Assembly: GCA_023392515.1 (NCBI GenBank)
Contig: JAEVYX010000083.1
Coordinates: forward strand, 1-7,645
Direction of reading: 5' to 3'
Source of the DNA: Bacillota bacterium
GTDB lineage: Bacteria; Bacillota; Clostridia; Christensenellales; Aristaeellaceae
DNA length: 7,645 bases
The notes under the pieces were generated by a model that had not been told where the DNA came from, ran no database searches, and saw nothing but the letters and a program-made list of their open reading frames with translations. A program made the translations under genes and the position numbers. Below are positions 1 through 6,907 of this stretch, piece after piece (the stretch's first letter is position 1; every line of letters begins with the position of its first letter).

Positions 1-1
1 G

Positions 2-70
2 CCGCGAAAAGTGTTTATTCCCACCTCTTTGAAAATGCGGGACAGTGTGCTTCCTTATTCGGAGGAATGA
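2..70 (+). CDS. Possible 3' end of an upstream gene (C-terminal 22 residues)
   Basis: This frame is open from the left edge to a TGA at 68-70, and a strong intrinsic terminator stem begins only 5 bases later, which is the usual position for a gene end. The tail reads ...LPYSEE and is too short to assign a family. A second frame (from base 1) is also open, but its TAA at 97-99 lies inside the right arm of the terminator, so I favour this one. No function can be proposed, and the stretch could also be non-coding. Confidence 0.3.
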   Translation, partial: PRKVFIPTSLKMRDSVLPYSEE

Positions 71-75
71 ACCTG

Positions 76-112
76 AAGGCTGATTGTTATTTTGCATAAC
101 AGTCAGCTTTTT
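76..112 (+). terminator. Intrinsic terminator of the upstream gene
   Basis: The left arm at 76-90 pairs with the right arm at 96-110 over 15 positions, two of them G-U wobbles, around a 5-base loop (TTTGC). The right arm ends in a run of five T (108-112). This is a typical Rho-independent terminator for rightward transcription. It separates whatever lies to the left from the SH3-repeat gene, which therefore needs its own promoter somewhere in 113-220. I see no convincing -35/-10 pair there, only a weak AATAAT at 177-182. Confidence 0.8.
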
Positions 113-232
113 CAATCACACAAGAAAACCAAGGAGCATTCGCATTGTGAATTATGGGAAATTCTGCACTTCATGGAATAATGTAGATCAATCATCCGTT
201 ACTTTTTCAGAGCGAAAATTGGGGGTGAAAGC

Positions 233-1474
233 ATGAAGCGCATCATCGCGTTGCTAATGGTGCTGGTTCTTGTAAGCATTTCATGGATCGCATTGGCCGA
301 TGTATCCTTTCAGGCGAAAACCTATGATTTGGGCGGCCCGTTGGACCGGGTGAAGCTGCGCGCCAAACCCAGCACTAACGGCAAAATACTGGGCCAGTAT
401 TTCAGTGGTGTATTTGTGCAGGTTCTGGGAACTAAAGGGGATTGGTACCATGTTACCATCGGGAACCGGGAAGGGTATATGATGTGCAAATTCCTCACCA
501 CCGAGATCGCGGAGGATGACAGGAACGCGCAAGGGTGCCCCGGCGTGGTTCGATACCCCGCCCCAGAGGGATCGCTGCCTTTGTATCGCGAGCCCAGCGA
601 TACATCCGCTATCCTTGCATCCATGTCCGGCAGCGTGGATGTATTGGGGACTATCAATGATGATTGGCTGCATGTGCGCTGCCGTGGTGATAAGGGCCGG
701 TTCCTCTACGGCTATTGCTCCAGTACAGATGTTACAATGGCTGAAAATTTTGCCACATTTGTTGTAGATACAGGGGAGGCAAGCCAAAAGCTTCATCTGC
801 GAGAAGCACCTTCAAAAGACTCAAAGTCCCTGGGTCAATATTTCTGCGGAACAAAAGTGTATTCTCTTTTTGACAATCACACAAATGGCGATGACTGGAG
901 CAAAGTGCGAATCGGAGATAAAATAGGATATATGCTATCAAAACACCTGGATCATTCATCAGGCGGTACGCATAACTTCTATCCTCCGCTATCGGAAACG
1001 CTGCAATCATCCGCAGTTATGTACGATACATATAACGGAAAAGAGCCGGTCGGCTCCCTTTCTCAAAATGTGCCGTTTTCTATACTGGGTATATGCGGCG
1101 AACGGTACTATATCCGCATAGAAACAGATAACCACTTCGAGTATAGCTATGGCTATGTGGATAAGAATGATATACGGAGCGTTTCACGATCTGCAAGCGC
1201 CATAGGGACGATCAAATCTAAACAGATGCTATACTTCACCGGACAGGATGGACAATATACACCGACTGAGTTTATCGCCCCTGCTGGCGCAAAAGCATAT
1301 ATTTATGGCTCCGTTTCAAATGACGGATTCATTCGGTCTTCCTATATTGACCCAAACGCGGAATGGCTGTCCTGTTCAGTCGAGATAGAAAAAGATCATT
1401 GCGTTGAGTCGGTTGTTCCACGGGACGCATTGAACTATGACGAAGAGCTTGAATATCATGTAGTTCATCCTTGA
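233..1474 (+). CDS. Secreted protein with multiple SH3b-like domains
   Basis: The product is a 413-residue exported protein. Residues 1-22 form a signal peptide: basic MKR, a hydrophobic core, then an ALA|D signal peptidase I site after residue 22. There is no lipobox cysteine and no LPXTG anchor, so the protein is probably released or held non-covalently at the wall. SH3b-like units lie at about 36-89, 113-167, 185-240 and 259-316. Units 1 and 3 are the clearest, with LRxxPS...LGQYF...W.....G...GYM...L patterns. Unit 4 is degenerate, and residues 320-413 match nothing I recognise. Bacterial SH3 domains usually bind peptidoglycan or host/matrix ligands, but no catalytic domain (NlpC/P60, amidase, glucosaminidase) is attached, so a binding or scaffold role is inferred. 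The ATG follows GGGGGTG at 221-227. The gene lies between a terminator and a convergent gene, so it is probably monocistronic. Only 62 bp separate its stop from the convergent stop, with no clear terminator hairpin between them. Confidence 0.88.
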   Translation: MKRIIALLMVLVLVSISWIALADVSFQAKTYDLGGPLDRVKLRAKPSTNGKILGQYFSGVFVQVLGTKGDWYHVTIGNREGYMMCKFLTTEIAEDDRNAQGCPGVVRYPAPEGSLPLYREPSDTSAILASMSGSVDVLGTINDDWLHVRCRGDKGRFLYGYCSSTDVTMAENFATFVVDTGEASQKLHLREAPSKDSKSLGQYFCGTKVYSLFDNHTNGDDWSKVRIGDKIGYMLSKHLDHSSGGTHNFYPPLSETLQSSAVMYDTYNGKEPVGSLSQNVPFSILGICGERYYIRIETDNHFEYSYGYVDKNDIRSVSRSASAIGTIKSKQMLYFTGQDGQYTPTEFIAPAGAKAYIYGSVSNDGFIRSSYIDPNAEWLSCSVEIEKDHCVESVVPRDALNYDEELEYHVVHP

Positions 1475-1536
1475 GCATTATGGGCGAATCGCTGATGGCA
1501 AGATATAAAGGCGGAATCCATCTTGAAGCGGTCTCC

Positions 1537-3594
1537 TTACTTGGAAAGAAAGCTGAGCATATCTGGAGATTCGTTTTCCTCGTGTGCCCCATAAGTAGAA
1601 CCGGTCTGATCTGACTTAACAGTGGCAGATCGGACTATGTCATCATGGCCAATTTCAGGAATTCCGATTGTTTGCAGATATTCATGAATACCGGTATAGA
1701 AAGCGGGATCGCGGGTTGAATCCGCCGTTTCCCCTGTCGGTATGAAAATGATAAAGCCCTGACGGGCGCGGGTAAGCAGTACCCGGTAGGCATTTTTCAG
1801 GTAGAGGGTCTTCATTGGGTGATTTACATGCTCCCAGCGACTGCCGCGGAAATTGAAGTATTCAAATGAACTTCCGTTAAAGCGAAGGTTGGCATCCCAG
1901 CAGACAACGGTCCAATCCAGCTCGAGCCCTTGTATATCAAATTCTGTTGCTGTTTCTTCAAGATAATAGGAGGACCGCACATCGTCCTTTCCGTTTAGAA
2001 ACCAGGTGGGAGCATCAATCTTGCTTTGTATCCAGATTCCATCCGCGCGAAGGCGGCTGGCGCCGGAACTGGCTGTGATGCCATAGCGCTGCGACCCCTT
2101 GGCCTTTTGATGAATCCATGCCCTGGCGGCCGAAAGATCGCGGGTCATCAAAATGGGATACACATCCCTGAATTCGGAGTAGAGCGCACGGGCTTGCTCT
2201 TTGTCCACATCCAGAAGCGCCTTGACAAAGGCGGATACTTTTTCGCTGCGGAAGGATCGAAGGGATATAGCCAAATGCAAGTCCCGCTCGATATGAAGGT
2301 TATCCAAATCCTCTGCTTGAACGCCGCTTTGGTATTCTGCATCGGTAAGCTTATCTGATACATAAACATCCCAGTTGGAGTAGCTCTTTTTGAGGGTTTT
2401 AAACCATTCGGACAAGCCGGCTTCACCGGTGTTGATTTCCTGCCCGCCGCCAATCAGGCAAACGATCACAGCCCAATCGGTATGGCGGTCCATAATGCTG
2501 ATGAGGAACTCCGGCTCCGATTGATGAAAGTCAGATATGCCTTTCTTTTGCTTCATGAAGTGCGAAAGCTGTTCTTCTGTCCAGGCACGCTGGGCTTCGT
2601 CAAAAATGGCGACCTTTTCATAGGGCGCTGCGGCTGTTGATATGGCATCATCACGAAAATGATGTATGATCTGAATAAAATCTTTTACTTCCCGAAGTGC
2701 GGCAAACTTTTGGATATGACTGCTTTGGCATTTGTCCCTGGCCAGGGCTTCCTGCAGCACAGCCACCAGCGGGAAATTGCCCGACAGAAATACCGCATGT
2801 TCACTTTCATCAATCCGCTGCCGTTCCACAGATAGATTGAGCCCAGCGAGGGTTTTGCCTGCTCCTGGAACGCCGGTGATAAAGCAAATGGATTTACGGT
2901 GGTTTGCCTTGCTGTGATCGATAATCTGGTTGACAGCTTCGGTTGTTTTACTCAAGTTCACCGCGCTTGCATCATTTCTGGAAATATCCTCTACCCGATG
3001 CCCACGGTAGAGTGCTTGAGCAGCCTCAATAATCGTCGGTGTTGGCATATAAAGCGAATCGATCCATTCCCGGGCTGAAAACGGAGGACGGCCATAGCTT
3101 AATGCTATCTCATATATGGTCTTGCCAAGGTTATATTGATTGCACCGTATGGGAGCAAGCATTTGAACATCGACAAGTTCTAGTTGTGAAATTGCTGCAG
3201 GTGCTTCTGTTGCGACAAGAATCGGTACGATAAACTTGTTATGGCTTTCCTTGTGAAAGCAGCGTAAATCCAGCGCATAATCCAATACCTGATCCATGGC
3301 GGCTTTTGAATAGACGCAATCGCCTACCTTGAATTCCAGCAGAAAAACAATCCCCTGATACAAGACGACGTTGTCAATCCTGTTGCCGATACGGGGAATG
3401 GTGTATTCAAACAAAACGTCGCCGGTCGGAAACTGTGCAAGCTCGCGCTTGAGCATATTAATTTCCGCTTTCCAGGTGTTTTTTTGCAAGTCATCAGCAG
3501 CAAACTGATCGCTGTCTGTCAGTTCGCCAAAGATCGTGATAGGATGCTTCAATATGAAATCGGAAATGGTATCGGCGTAATAATATCGGTTCAC
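1537..3594 (-). CDS. PD-(D/E)XK nuclease-like / Schlafen group 3 (DUF2075) ATPase-helicase fusion
   Basis: The product has 685 residues and two parts. The N-terminal part (about 1-165) carries a nuclease-like signature: D74 in RIDN, then E87-F-K89 in a hydrophobic strand, then Q102xxxY106. This fits the RecB-like PD-(D/E)XK arrangement. The C-terminal part (about 230-620) is a P-loop ATPase of the DUF2075/SLFN-g3 type: Walker A GVPGAGKT at 241-248, Walker B IFDEAQ at 330-335, a GGGQEINTGE segment at 382-391, SLRSFR at 444-449, and an arginine-rich motif VI YRVLLTRARQG at 603-613. Residues 655-685 are a polar tail without a recognised fold. It probably acts on DNA or RNA in the cytoplasm with ATP-driven remodelling and possible cleavage; repair or anti-phage defence are both plausible and neither is shown. 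The start is GTG, with GAGGA at 3601-3605 six bases upstream and an in-frame TGA just before it, so no longer start is possible. It lies 67 bp downstream of the TM2 gene on the same strand. No key residue appears missing. Confidence 0.9.
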   Translation of the reverse strand: MNRYYYADTISDFILKHPITIFGELTDSDQFAADDLQKNTWKAEINMLKRELAQFPTGDVLFEYTIPRIGNRIDNVVLYQGIVFLLEFKVGDCVYSKAAMDQVLDYALDLRCFHKESHNKFIVPILVATEAPAAISQLELVDVQMLAPIRCNQYNLGKTIYEIALSYGRPPFSAREWIDSLYMPTPTIIEAAQALYRGHRVEDISRNDASAVNLSKTTEAVNQIIDHSKANHRKSICFITGVPGAGKTLAGLNLSVERQRIDESEHAVFLSGNFPLVAVLQEALARDKCQSSHIQKFAALREVKDFIQIIHHFRDDAISTAAAPYEKVAIFDEAQRAWTEEQLSHFMKQKKGISDFHQSEPEFLISIMDRHTDWAVIVCLIGGGQEINTGEAGLSEWFKTLKKSYSNWDVYVSDKLTDAEYQSGVQAEDLDNLHIERDLHLAISLRSFRSEKVSAFVKALLDVDKEQARALYSEFRDVYPILMTRDLSAARAWIHQKAKGSQRYGITASSGASRLRADGIWIQSKIDAPTWFLNGKDDVRSSYYLEETATEFDIQGLELDWTVVCWDANLRFNGSSFEYFNFRGSRWEHVNHPMKTLYLKNAYRVLLTRARQGFIIFIPTGETADSTRDPAFYTGIHEYLQTIGIPEIGHDDIVRSATVKSDQTGSTYGAHEENESPDMLSFLSK

Positions 3595-3638
3595 GATGAT
3601 TCCTCACAGGCCAAAAAACTTACGCTGAACATGCAGTA

Positions 3639-3647
3639 ACTATATCA
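3639..3647 (-). promoter_or_regulatory. Possible extended -10 promoter for the nuclease-ATPase gene
   Basis: On the minus strand the gap between the TM2 gene and the nuclease-ATPase gene contains TGATATAGT, an extended -10 (TGnTATAAT) with one mismatch. It lies about 45 bases upstream of the GTG start. No good -35 hexamer is present at 17-18 bp, as expected for an extended -10 promoter but equally compatible with chance. If real, it would let the downstream gene be transcribed independently of the TM2 gene. Confidence 0.3.
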
Positions 3648-3661
3648 ATAGCCCCTGACTA

Positions 3662-4060
3662 CTAAACGAGTTTATACCCATACTTGTCTCTGAACGCACC
3701 GAAAAGAAGCAGCAGCGTATCCAACGCCCAGCCCACAAAGAAGAAACCGCCAGTCAGAATATAGACAATACCTGAGCCCACTTTTCCTACATAAAAACGG
3801 TGCACGCCGAAATAGCCTAGAAACAGGCACAGAAAAAAAGCGGTCCACCTGCTCTTATAAGGGTACGTATCAACCCTTGGCGGGTATCCGTTCGTATTTG
3901 TGTTGGTATTTGTATTCACAACATTTACAACGATGGGTTGGGGAGGCTGGTATACATATCTTACTTCAGGCTGGTTGTCTGCAATCAGCTCTGTTCCGCA
4001 ATACTCGCAAAACCGTTGATTTGATTTGACGCTCGCGCCGCATCCCTTGCATTTCATCAT
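3662..4060 (-). CDS. Zinc-ribbon TM2-domain membrane protein
   Basis: The product is a 132-residue small membrane protein with three parts. Residues 4-21 form a zinc ribbon: C4xxC7 and C18xxC21 with a following glycine. Residues 22-69 are a polar, proline-rich linker containing an (Asn-Thr)4 run. Residues 70-123 are a TM2 domain with two hydrophobic helices at about 73-91 and 96-120, the hallmark G-x-x-G-x-HRFYxG turn (82-92) and D114 in helix 2. TM2 proteins are widespread and mostly uncharacterised; the zinc-ribbon fusion is common in Bacillota and suggests a cytoplasmic sensing or docking head tethered to the membrane. No enzyme activity is evident. The ATG (first of two tandem ATG codons) follows GGAG at 4066-4069 by five bases. 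It is the first gene of a minus-strand block with the nuclease-ATPase gene, and a good promoter lies at 4202-4230, giving a leader of about 135 bases. Confidence 0.9.
   Translation of the reverse strand: MMKCKGCGASVKSNQRFCEYCGTELIADNQPEVRYVYQPPQPIVVNVVNTNTNTNTNGYPPRVDTYPYKSRWTAFFLCLFLGYFGVHRFYVGKVGSGIVYILTGGFFFVGWALDTLLLLFGAFRDKYGYKLV
3890..3916 (-). repeat. Asn-Thr dipeptide repeat in the TM2 protein linker
   Basis: Residues 49-57 of the TM2 protein are (NT)4N, encoded by alternating AAT/AAC and ACA/ACC/ACG codons. Synonymous codons vary between units, so the array is not a perfect nucleotide repeat and is less prone to slippage than a pure hexamer array. It forms part of the flexible linker between the zinc ribbon and the membrane domain. 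Confidence 0.7.
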
Positions 4061-4201
4061 TCTTGCTCCATTACTTTATCTTCAAATATTGCATGGTTCA
4101 TTTTCAATGCAGAATTGCACGATTTGTCACTTGTAGGATCGTCAGCCGATTTTTGGGCGGCAATAATGCTATTTACGGGTTCTTTCCCTCTTTCCACTTC
4201 T

Positions 4202-4230
4202 ATTATAGCATGACGCCATACCAACAACAA
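4202..4230 (-). promoter_or_regulatory. Sigma-A-type promoter for the TM2 / nuclease-ATPase block
   Basis: Read on the minus strand, a perfect -10 hexamer TATAAT (4207-4202) is preceded at exactly 17 bp by TTGTTG (4230-4225). The latter matches only the TTG half of the -35 consensus. Transcription would start near 4195, giving a leader of about 135 bases before the TM2 ATG. The elements sit in the divergent gap between the TM2 gene and helD, so transcription of the two units may influence each other. A matching plus-strand promoter is less clear: TATATT at 4236-4241 is the best -10 candidate but lacks a well-spaced -35. Confidence 0.6.
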
Positions 4231-4303
4231 GACTGTATATTCCGGGGGAAATATGCTAGACTACACGCACGACGGATAAAGTTGAATCTCATCCCGTCAT
4301 CAC

Positions 4304-4313
4304 AGGAAGGGGG
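4304..4313 (+). promoter_or_regulatory. Ribosome binding site that sets the helD start
   Basis: AGGAAGGGGG is a strong purine-rich Shine-Dalgarno sequence lying 10 bases before TTG 4324. The same frame is open back to ATG 4063, but residues encoded by 4063-4323 resemble no part of HelD, are rich in F, Y, H, C and R, and overlap the opposing promoter. Recognisable HelD sequence begins just after TTG 4324, so this site supports that start. Confidence 0.7.
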
Positions 4314-4323
4314 ATGTGAGAGA

Positions 4324-6573
4324 TTGAGTCAGGATAAACAGAACGAATTGCAGCTGGAAAACCTGTATTTGGAACGGACGATTGCAGAAGCACGCAAACA
4401 GTGGATGCTGGCCAGGCAAAAAAGCCGGGAGCGGGAAACGGCCATATCTTTAGCGCATGAGGAGATGCTGGAGTCAGCGCCTCAAACCGTATCCAGCTTT
4501 TATTCCAGGCAGGGCTTTCAGGACTTGGCGGAGTTGAGCCAATTCGCGCAGCCTGTATCAGACCAAATCAGCGCCTATGAGAATGAGGCCCAGACCATTC
4601 AGTCCCTGGAAAAGATGATGGATTCGCCCTACTTTGCGCGGATTGATTTTCACTTTGACGGGGAGGAAACTGCCGATAAAATCTATATCGGCCGCCGTAC
4701 GCTGATGGTTGACAAGTCACTGGAAATTTTTGTGCATGACTGGCGAGCACCTGTTTCCAGCGTATTTTACCGCTTTGGCATTGGCAAAGCGTTTTTTGAA
4801 GCGCCCGCGGGCACAGTCACCGGCGAGGTAGAGCTGAAAAGGCAATACGAAATACGCCAGGGAAAGCTAGCGTATTTTTTTGACGCGGATGTTCAGATCG
4901 TTGATGAGTTTCTTAAAAACCTGCTGTCCAAGAACGCGTCCCCAACCATGAAAACTATTGTGGAAACCATTCAAAAGGATCAGGACATCGTCATCCGGGA
5001 TATGCAAAGCGATGTGCTGATGGTGCAGGGAACGGCGGGTAGCGGCAAAACCTCTATCGCCCTGCACAGGATTGCCTACCTGATGTATGAGGGGCTTAAA
5101 GGCAAGTTGTCCGCCAGCGATATCCTGATCCTGTCACCCAACGCGGTATTTGAGGAATATATCGCTCATGTTCTGCCGGAACTGGGGGAGAACAGCGTAA
5201 AAACCATGCTCCTGGAAGACATATTTCAAACCATGCTGCCGAATTCGAAAATGTGGTCAAGGGGCCATTGCCTGGAACATTTGCTTGCCTGCAAGGACTT
5301 AGGGCAGGCGGAAATCATAAAAAGCAGCACGGCGTTCAAGGGCTCCATGGCGTTTGCCGAGATATTGAACCGCCTGGTGCTGGAACTACCAAGAAAATGG
5401 ATTCCTTTTCAGGATATTGATTATGACGGCCAGTGCATTGTACATAGGGATGCGGCCAAGGCGGCAATCTGCAATCCGAAAAAAATTGCCACGCTGGGCA
5501 TGCGGCTCAAATGGCTGGAGCGGGAAATACTGGAGCAGGTACATAGCCTGCGCAAGGGTCGCATCCGGAAGCTGGAAGGCTTTATGACCCGGTATCCGGA
5601 GCACGCCATGGAGGCGGAGGAATTTGCCCGATGGATATCGATTGAGGAAAGCGCCGTGCTCTTAAGAGAGATTCGAACATTTACCAGCATCGACTGCTTG
5701 GCGGTATACCGGCGGCTTTTTCATGATAAAGCCCGATTTTATCGTCTGGCGGAGGGCATTGCATTACCTGAAAACATAGAGGAGATTCGCCGATTCACCT
5801 GCGCCAGGCTGTCGGAAGACCGGCTTTGGTATGAAGATGCCGCGGCGCTGACCTACCTGAACATCCGTGTTTATGGCTGCGAGAAATACAGGCATATCCG
5901 GCAGCTTGTGCTGGATGAGGCCCAGGATGAACAGCCTTTGCATTTTGCCATCATACGCGAACTGTTTCCCAACGCCCGCTATACGATTTTGGGGGATGTA
6001 AACCAGGCCATCGGAAAGCAGGCGGATTTATCGTTGTATGGCCTTATCGGCAGCCTGCTGGGCAGGGATAAGACTTCGCTTGTGACAATGGAAAAAAGCT
6101 TTCGCTGCACCATGGAGATCTGGCGGTTCAGCATAAAATTTCTAGCCCCGGGCTTTGTAGGGCAGTGCTTCAGCCGCTCGGGAGAGGAACCGGCCATTCA
6201 TGCGGCTCCCGGCATGAAGGAATTGGAGGAGCTGCTGATAAGGGAAGTGGCAGCCTGCAAGGAAATAGGATATCAGTCCATCGGGCTGATTTTGAAAACA
6301 GGAAAGGATGCCGCCGGTTTATATGAAAGGCTGAAAGGCAGAATGGATATGCGGCTGATCCATAACGACAGCATTGCGGATCTTCGGGGCACGCTGGTCA
6401 TGCCTGTTTATTTGGCTAAGGGGCTGGAATTTGACGCCGTGCTTGTGTGCGATGCGGATTCTGCCCATTACCATACGAAGGATGACAAGAGGCTTTTATA
6501 TGTGGCTAGCACAAGAGCGCTGCATAGGCTGAACCTGTTCTATACGGGAGATATCAGCCCACTTTTGAAGTAA
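4324..6573 (+). CDS. helD: HelD-like RNA polymerase recycling ATPase (UvrD/SF1 type)
   Basis: The product has 749 residues, close to Bacillus subtilis HelD (about 774). The N-terminal region (about 5-100) is charged and helical, as expected for the coiled-coil arm that enters the RNA polymerase secondary channel. It ends in the family landmarks PYFARIDF (102-109), YIGRRTL (121-127) and HDWRAPVSS (138-146). The SF1 ATPase motifs follow: Walker A GTAGSGKTS (236-244, K242), Walker B LVLDEAQD (528-535), GDVNQAI (557-563), SFRCTMEIW (592-600), YLAKGLEFDAVLV (696-708) and LLYVASTRAL (724-733). Residues about 290-520 form the family's variable helical insertion. In studied Bacillota, HelD binds RNA polymerase, strips nucleic acid from stalled or post-termination complexes and is released with ATP use; actinobacterial relatives can also protect against rifamycins. 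The start is TTG. It is the first gene of a probable operon with the ACP-like gene 29 bp downstream. All ATPase motifs look intact. Clostridia can carry several HelD paralogues, so this need not be the main one. Confidence 0.9.
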   Translation: MSQDKQNELQLENLYLERTIAEARKQWMLARQKSRERETAISLAHEEMLESAPQTVSSFYSRQGFQDLAELSQFAQPVSDQISAYENEAQTIQSLEKMMDSPYFARIDFHFDGEETADKIYIGRRTLMVDKSLEIFVHDWRAPVSSVFYRFGIGKAFFEAPAGTVTGEVELKRQYEIRQGKLAYFFDADVQIVDEFLKNLLSKNASPTMKTIVETIQKDQDIVIRDMQSDVLMVQGTAGSGKTSIALHRIAYLMYEGLKGKLSASDILILSPNAVFEEYIAHVLPELGENSVKTMLLEDIFQTMLPNSKMWSRGHCLEHLLACKDLGQAEIIKSSTAFKGSMAFAEILNRLVLELPRKWIPFQDIDYDGQCIVHRDAAKAAICNPKKIATLGMRLKWLEREILEQVHSLRKGRIRKLEGFMTRYPEHAMEAEEFARWISIEESAVLLREIRTFTSIDCLAVYRRLFHDKARFYRLAEGIALPENIEEIRRFTCARLSEDRLWYEDAAALTYLNIRVYGCEKYRHIRQLVLDEAQDEQPLHFAIIRELFPNARYTILGDVNQAIGKQADLSLYGLIGSLLGRDKTSLVTMEKSFRCTMEIWRFSIKFLAPGFVGQCFSRSGEEPAIHAAPGMKELEELLIREVAACKEIGYQSIGLILKTGKDAAGLYERLKGRMDMRLIHNDSIADLRGTLVMPVYLAKGLEFDAVLVCDADSAHYHTKDDKRLLYVASTRALHRLNLFYTGDISPLLK

Positions 6574-6602
6574 TCCGGCGATATGAAAAGGGAGGGCTTC
6601 AG

Positions 6603-6893
6603 TTGGTCATTCGCAAGGTAAAGGAGTTATTGGCGGATATCATCAGCGCCGATGCGCAGGATATCGAGACAAACATGACGCTGACAAAGGATAACGGCGT
6701 GGAGCCCCTGGACAAGGCAAAGCTGATGATCGCATGCGAGAAGGAATTCAAAATCACCATTCATGATGAGGATGTGCATGCTTTCCGGCGGGTCAGGGAC
6801 CTGGCAGCGTATATAGACCAAACGCTGTCCGACGGCTTGGCCAATCCGCCTGAGTTTTCTGACGAGGACCGCACCGCGTGGTATTACGAATAG
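6603..6893 (+). CDS. Acyl-carrier-protein-like protein lacking the phosphopantetheine serine
   Basis: The product has 96 residues, of which about 1-75 match the four-helix acyl carrier protein pattern: an N-terminal helix, then DNG-VEPLDKAKLMIACEKEF (30-49), then ITIHDEDVHAFRRVRDLAAYI (51-71). In a working carrier the segment is G-x-D-S-L-D, with serine carrying the 4'-phosphopantetheine arm. Here the aligned residues are G-V-E-P35-L-D, so Ser is replaced by Pro (codon CCC at 6705-6707) and Asp by Glu. The protein should therefore be unable to carry an acyl group, though the fold looks kept. A tail at 76-96 is acidic and ends in aromatic residues (AWYYE), which is unusual for a carrier protein. 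TTG is the start, seven bases after GGGAGG (6590-6595). It lies 29 bp after helD and before a terminator, so it is probably co-transcribed. It may act as a protein-protein adaptor; no partner can be named. Confidence 0.8.
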   Translation: MVIRKVKELLADIISADAQDIETNMTLTKDNGVEPLDKAKLMIACEKEFKITIHDEDVHAFRRVRDLAAYIDQTLSDGLANPPEFSDEDRTAWYYE

Positions 6894-6907
6894 TGAAATG
6901 AAAATGG

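Noticed and set aside
281..796. A 171-codon open frame on the minus strand inside the SH3b gene.
   Set aside because: It lies entirely antisense to a well-supported gene, has no recognisable domain, and its length follows from the codon bias of the sense gene.
1475..1536. Gap between the convergent SH3b and nuclease-ATPase genes, checked for a shared terminator.
   Set aside because: No stem with a T-rich flank is visible; only the trivial palindrome GCGAATCGC.
1480..1614. A 44-codon plus-strand frame from ATG 1480 after the SH3b gene.
   Set aside because: It has no ribosome binding site, no recognisable product, and most of it overlaps the 3' end of the nuclease-ATPase gene in antisense.
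4271..4298. Short inverted repeat (GACGG...CCGTC) in the helD leader, considered as a riboswitch or attenuator.
   Set aside because: Only 5-7 pairs with a bulge, no T run, no conserved riboswitch core. Too weak to call.
4063..4323. The helD frame is open upstream to ATG 4063, giving an 87-residue N-terminal extension.
   Set aside because: The extension has no HelD similarity, is rich in F, Y, H, C and R like translated AT-rich spacer, overlaps the opposing promoter, and would start 2 bases from the TM2 start. The strong ribosome binding site sits at 4304-4313 instead.
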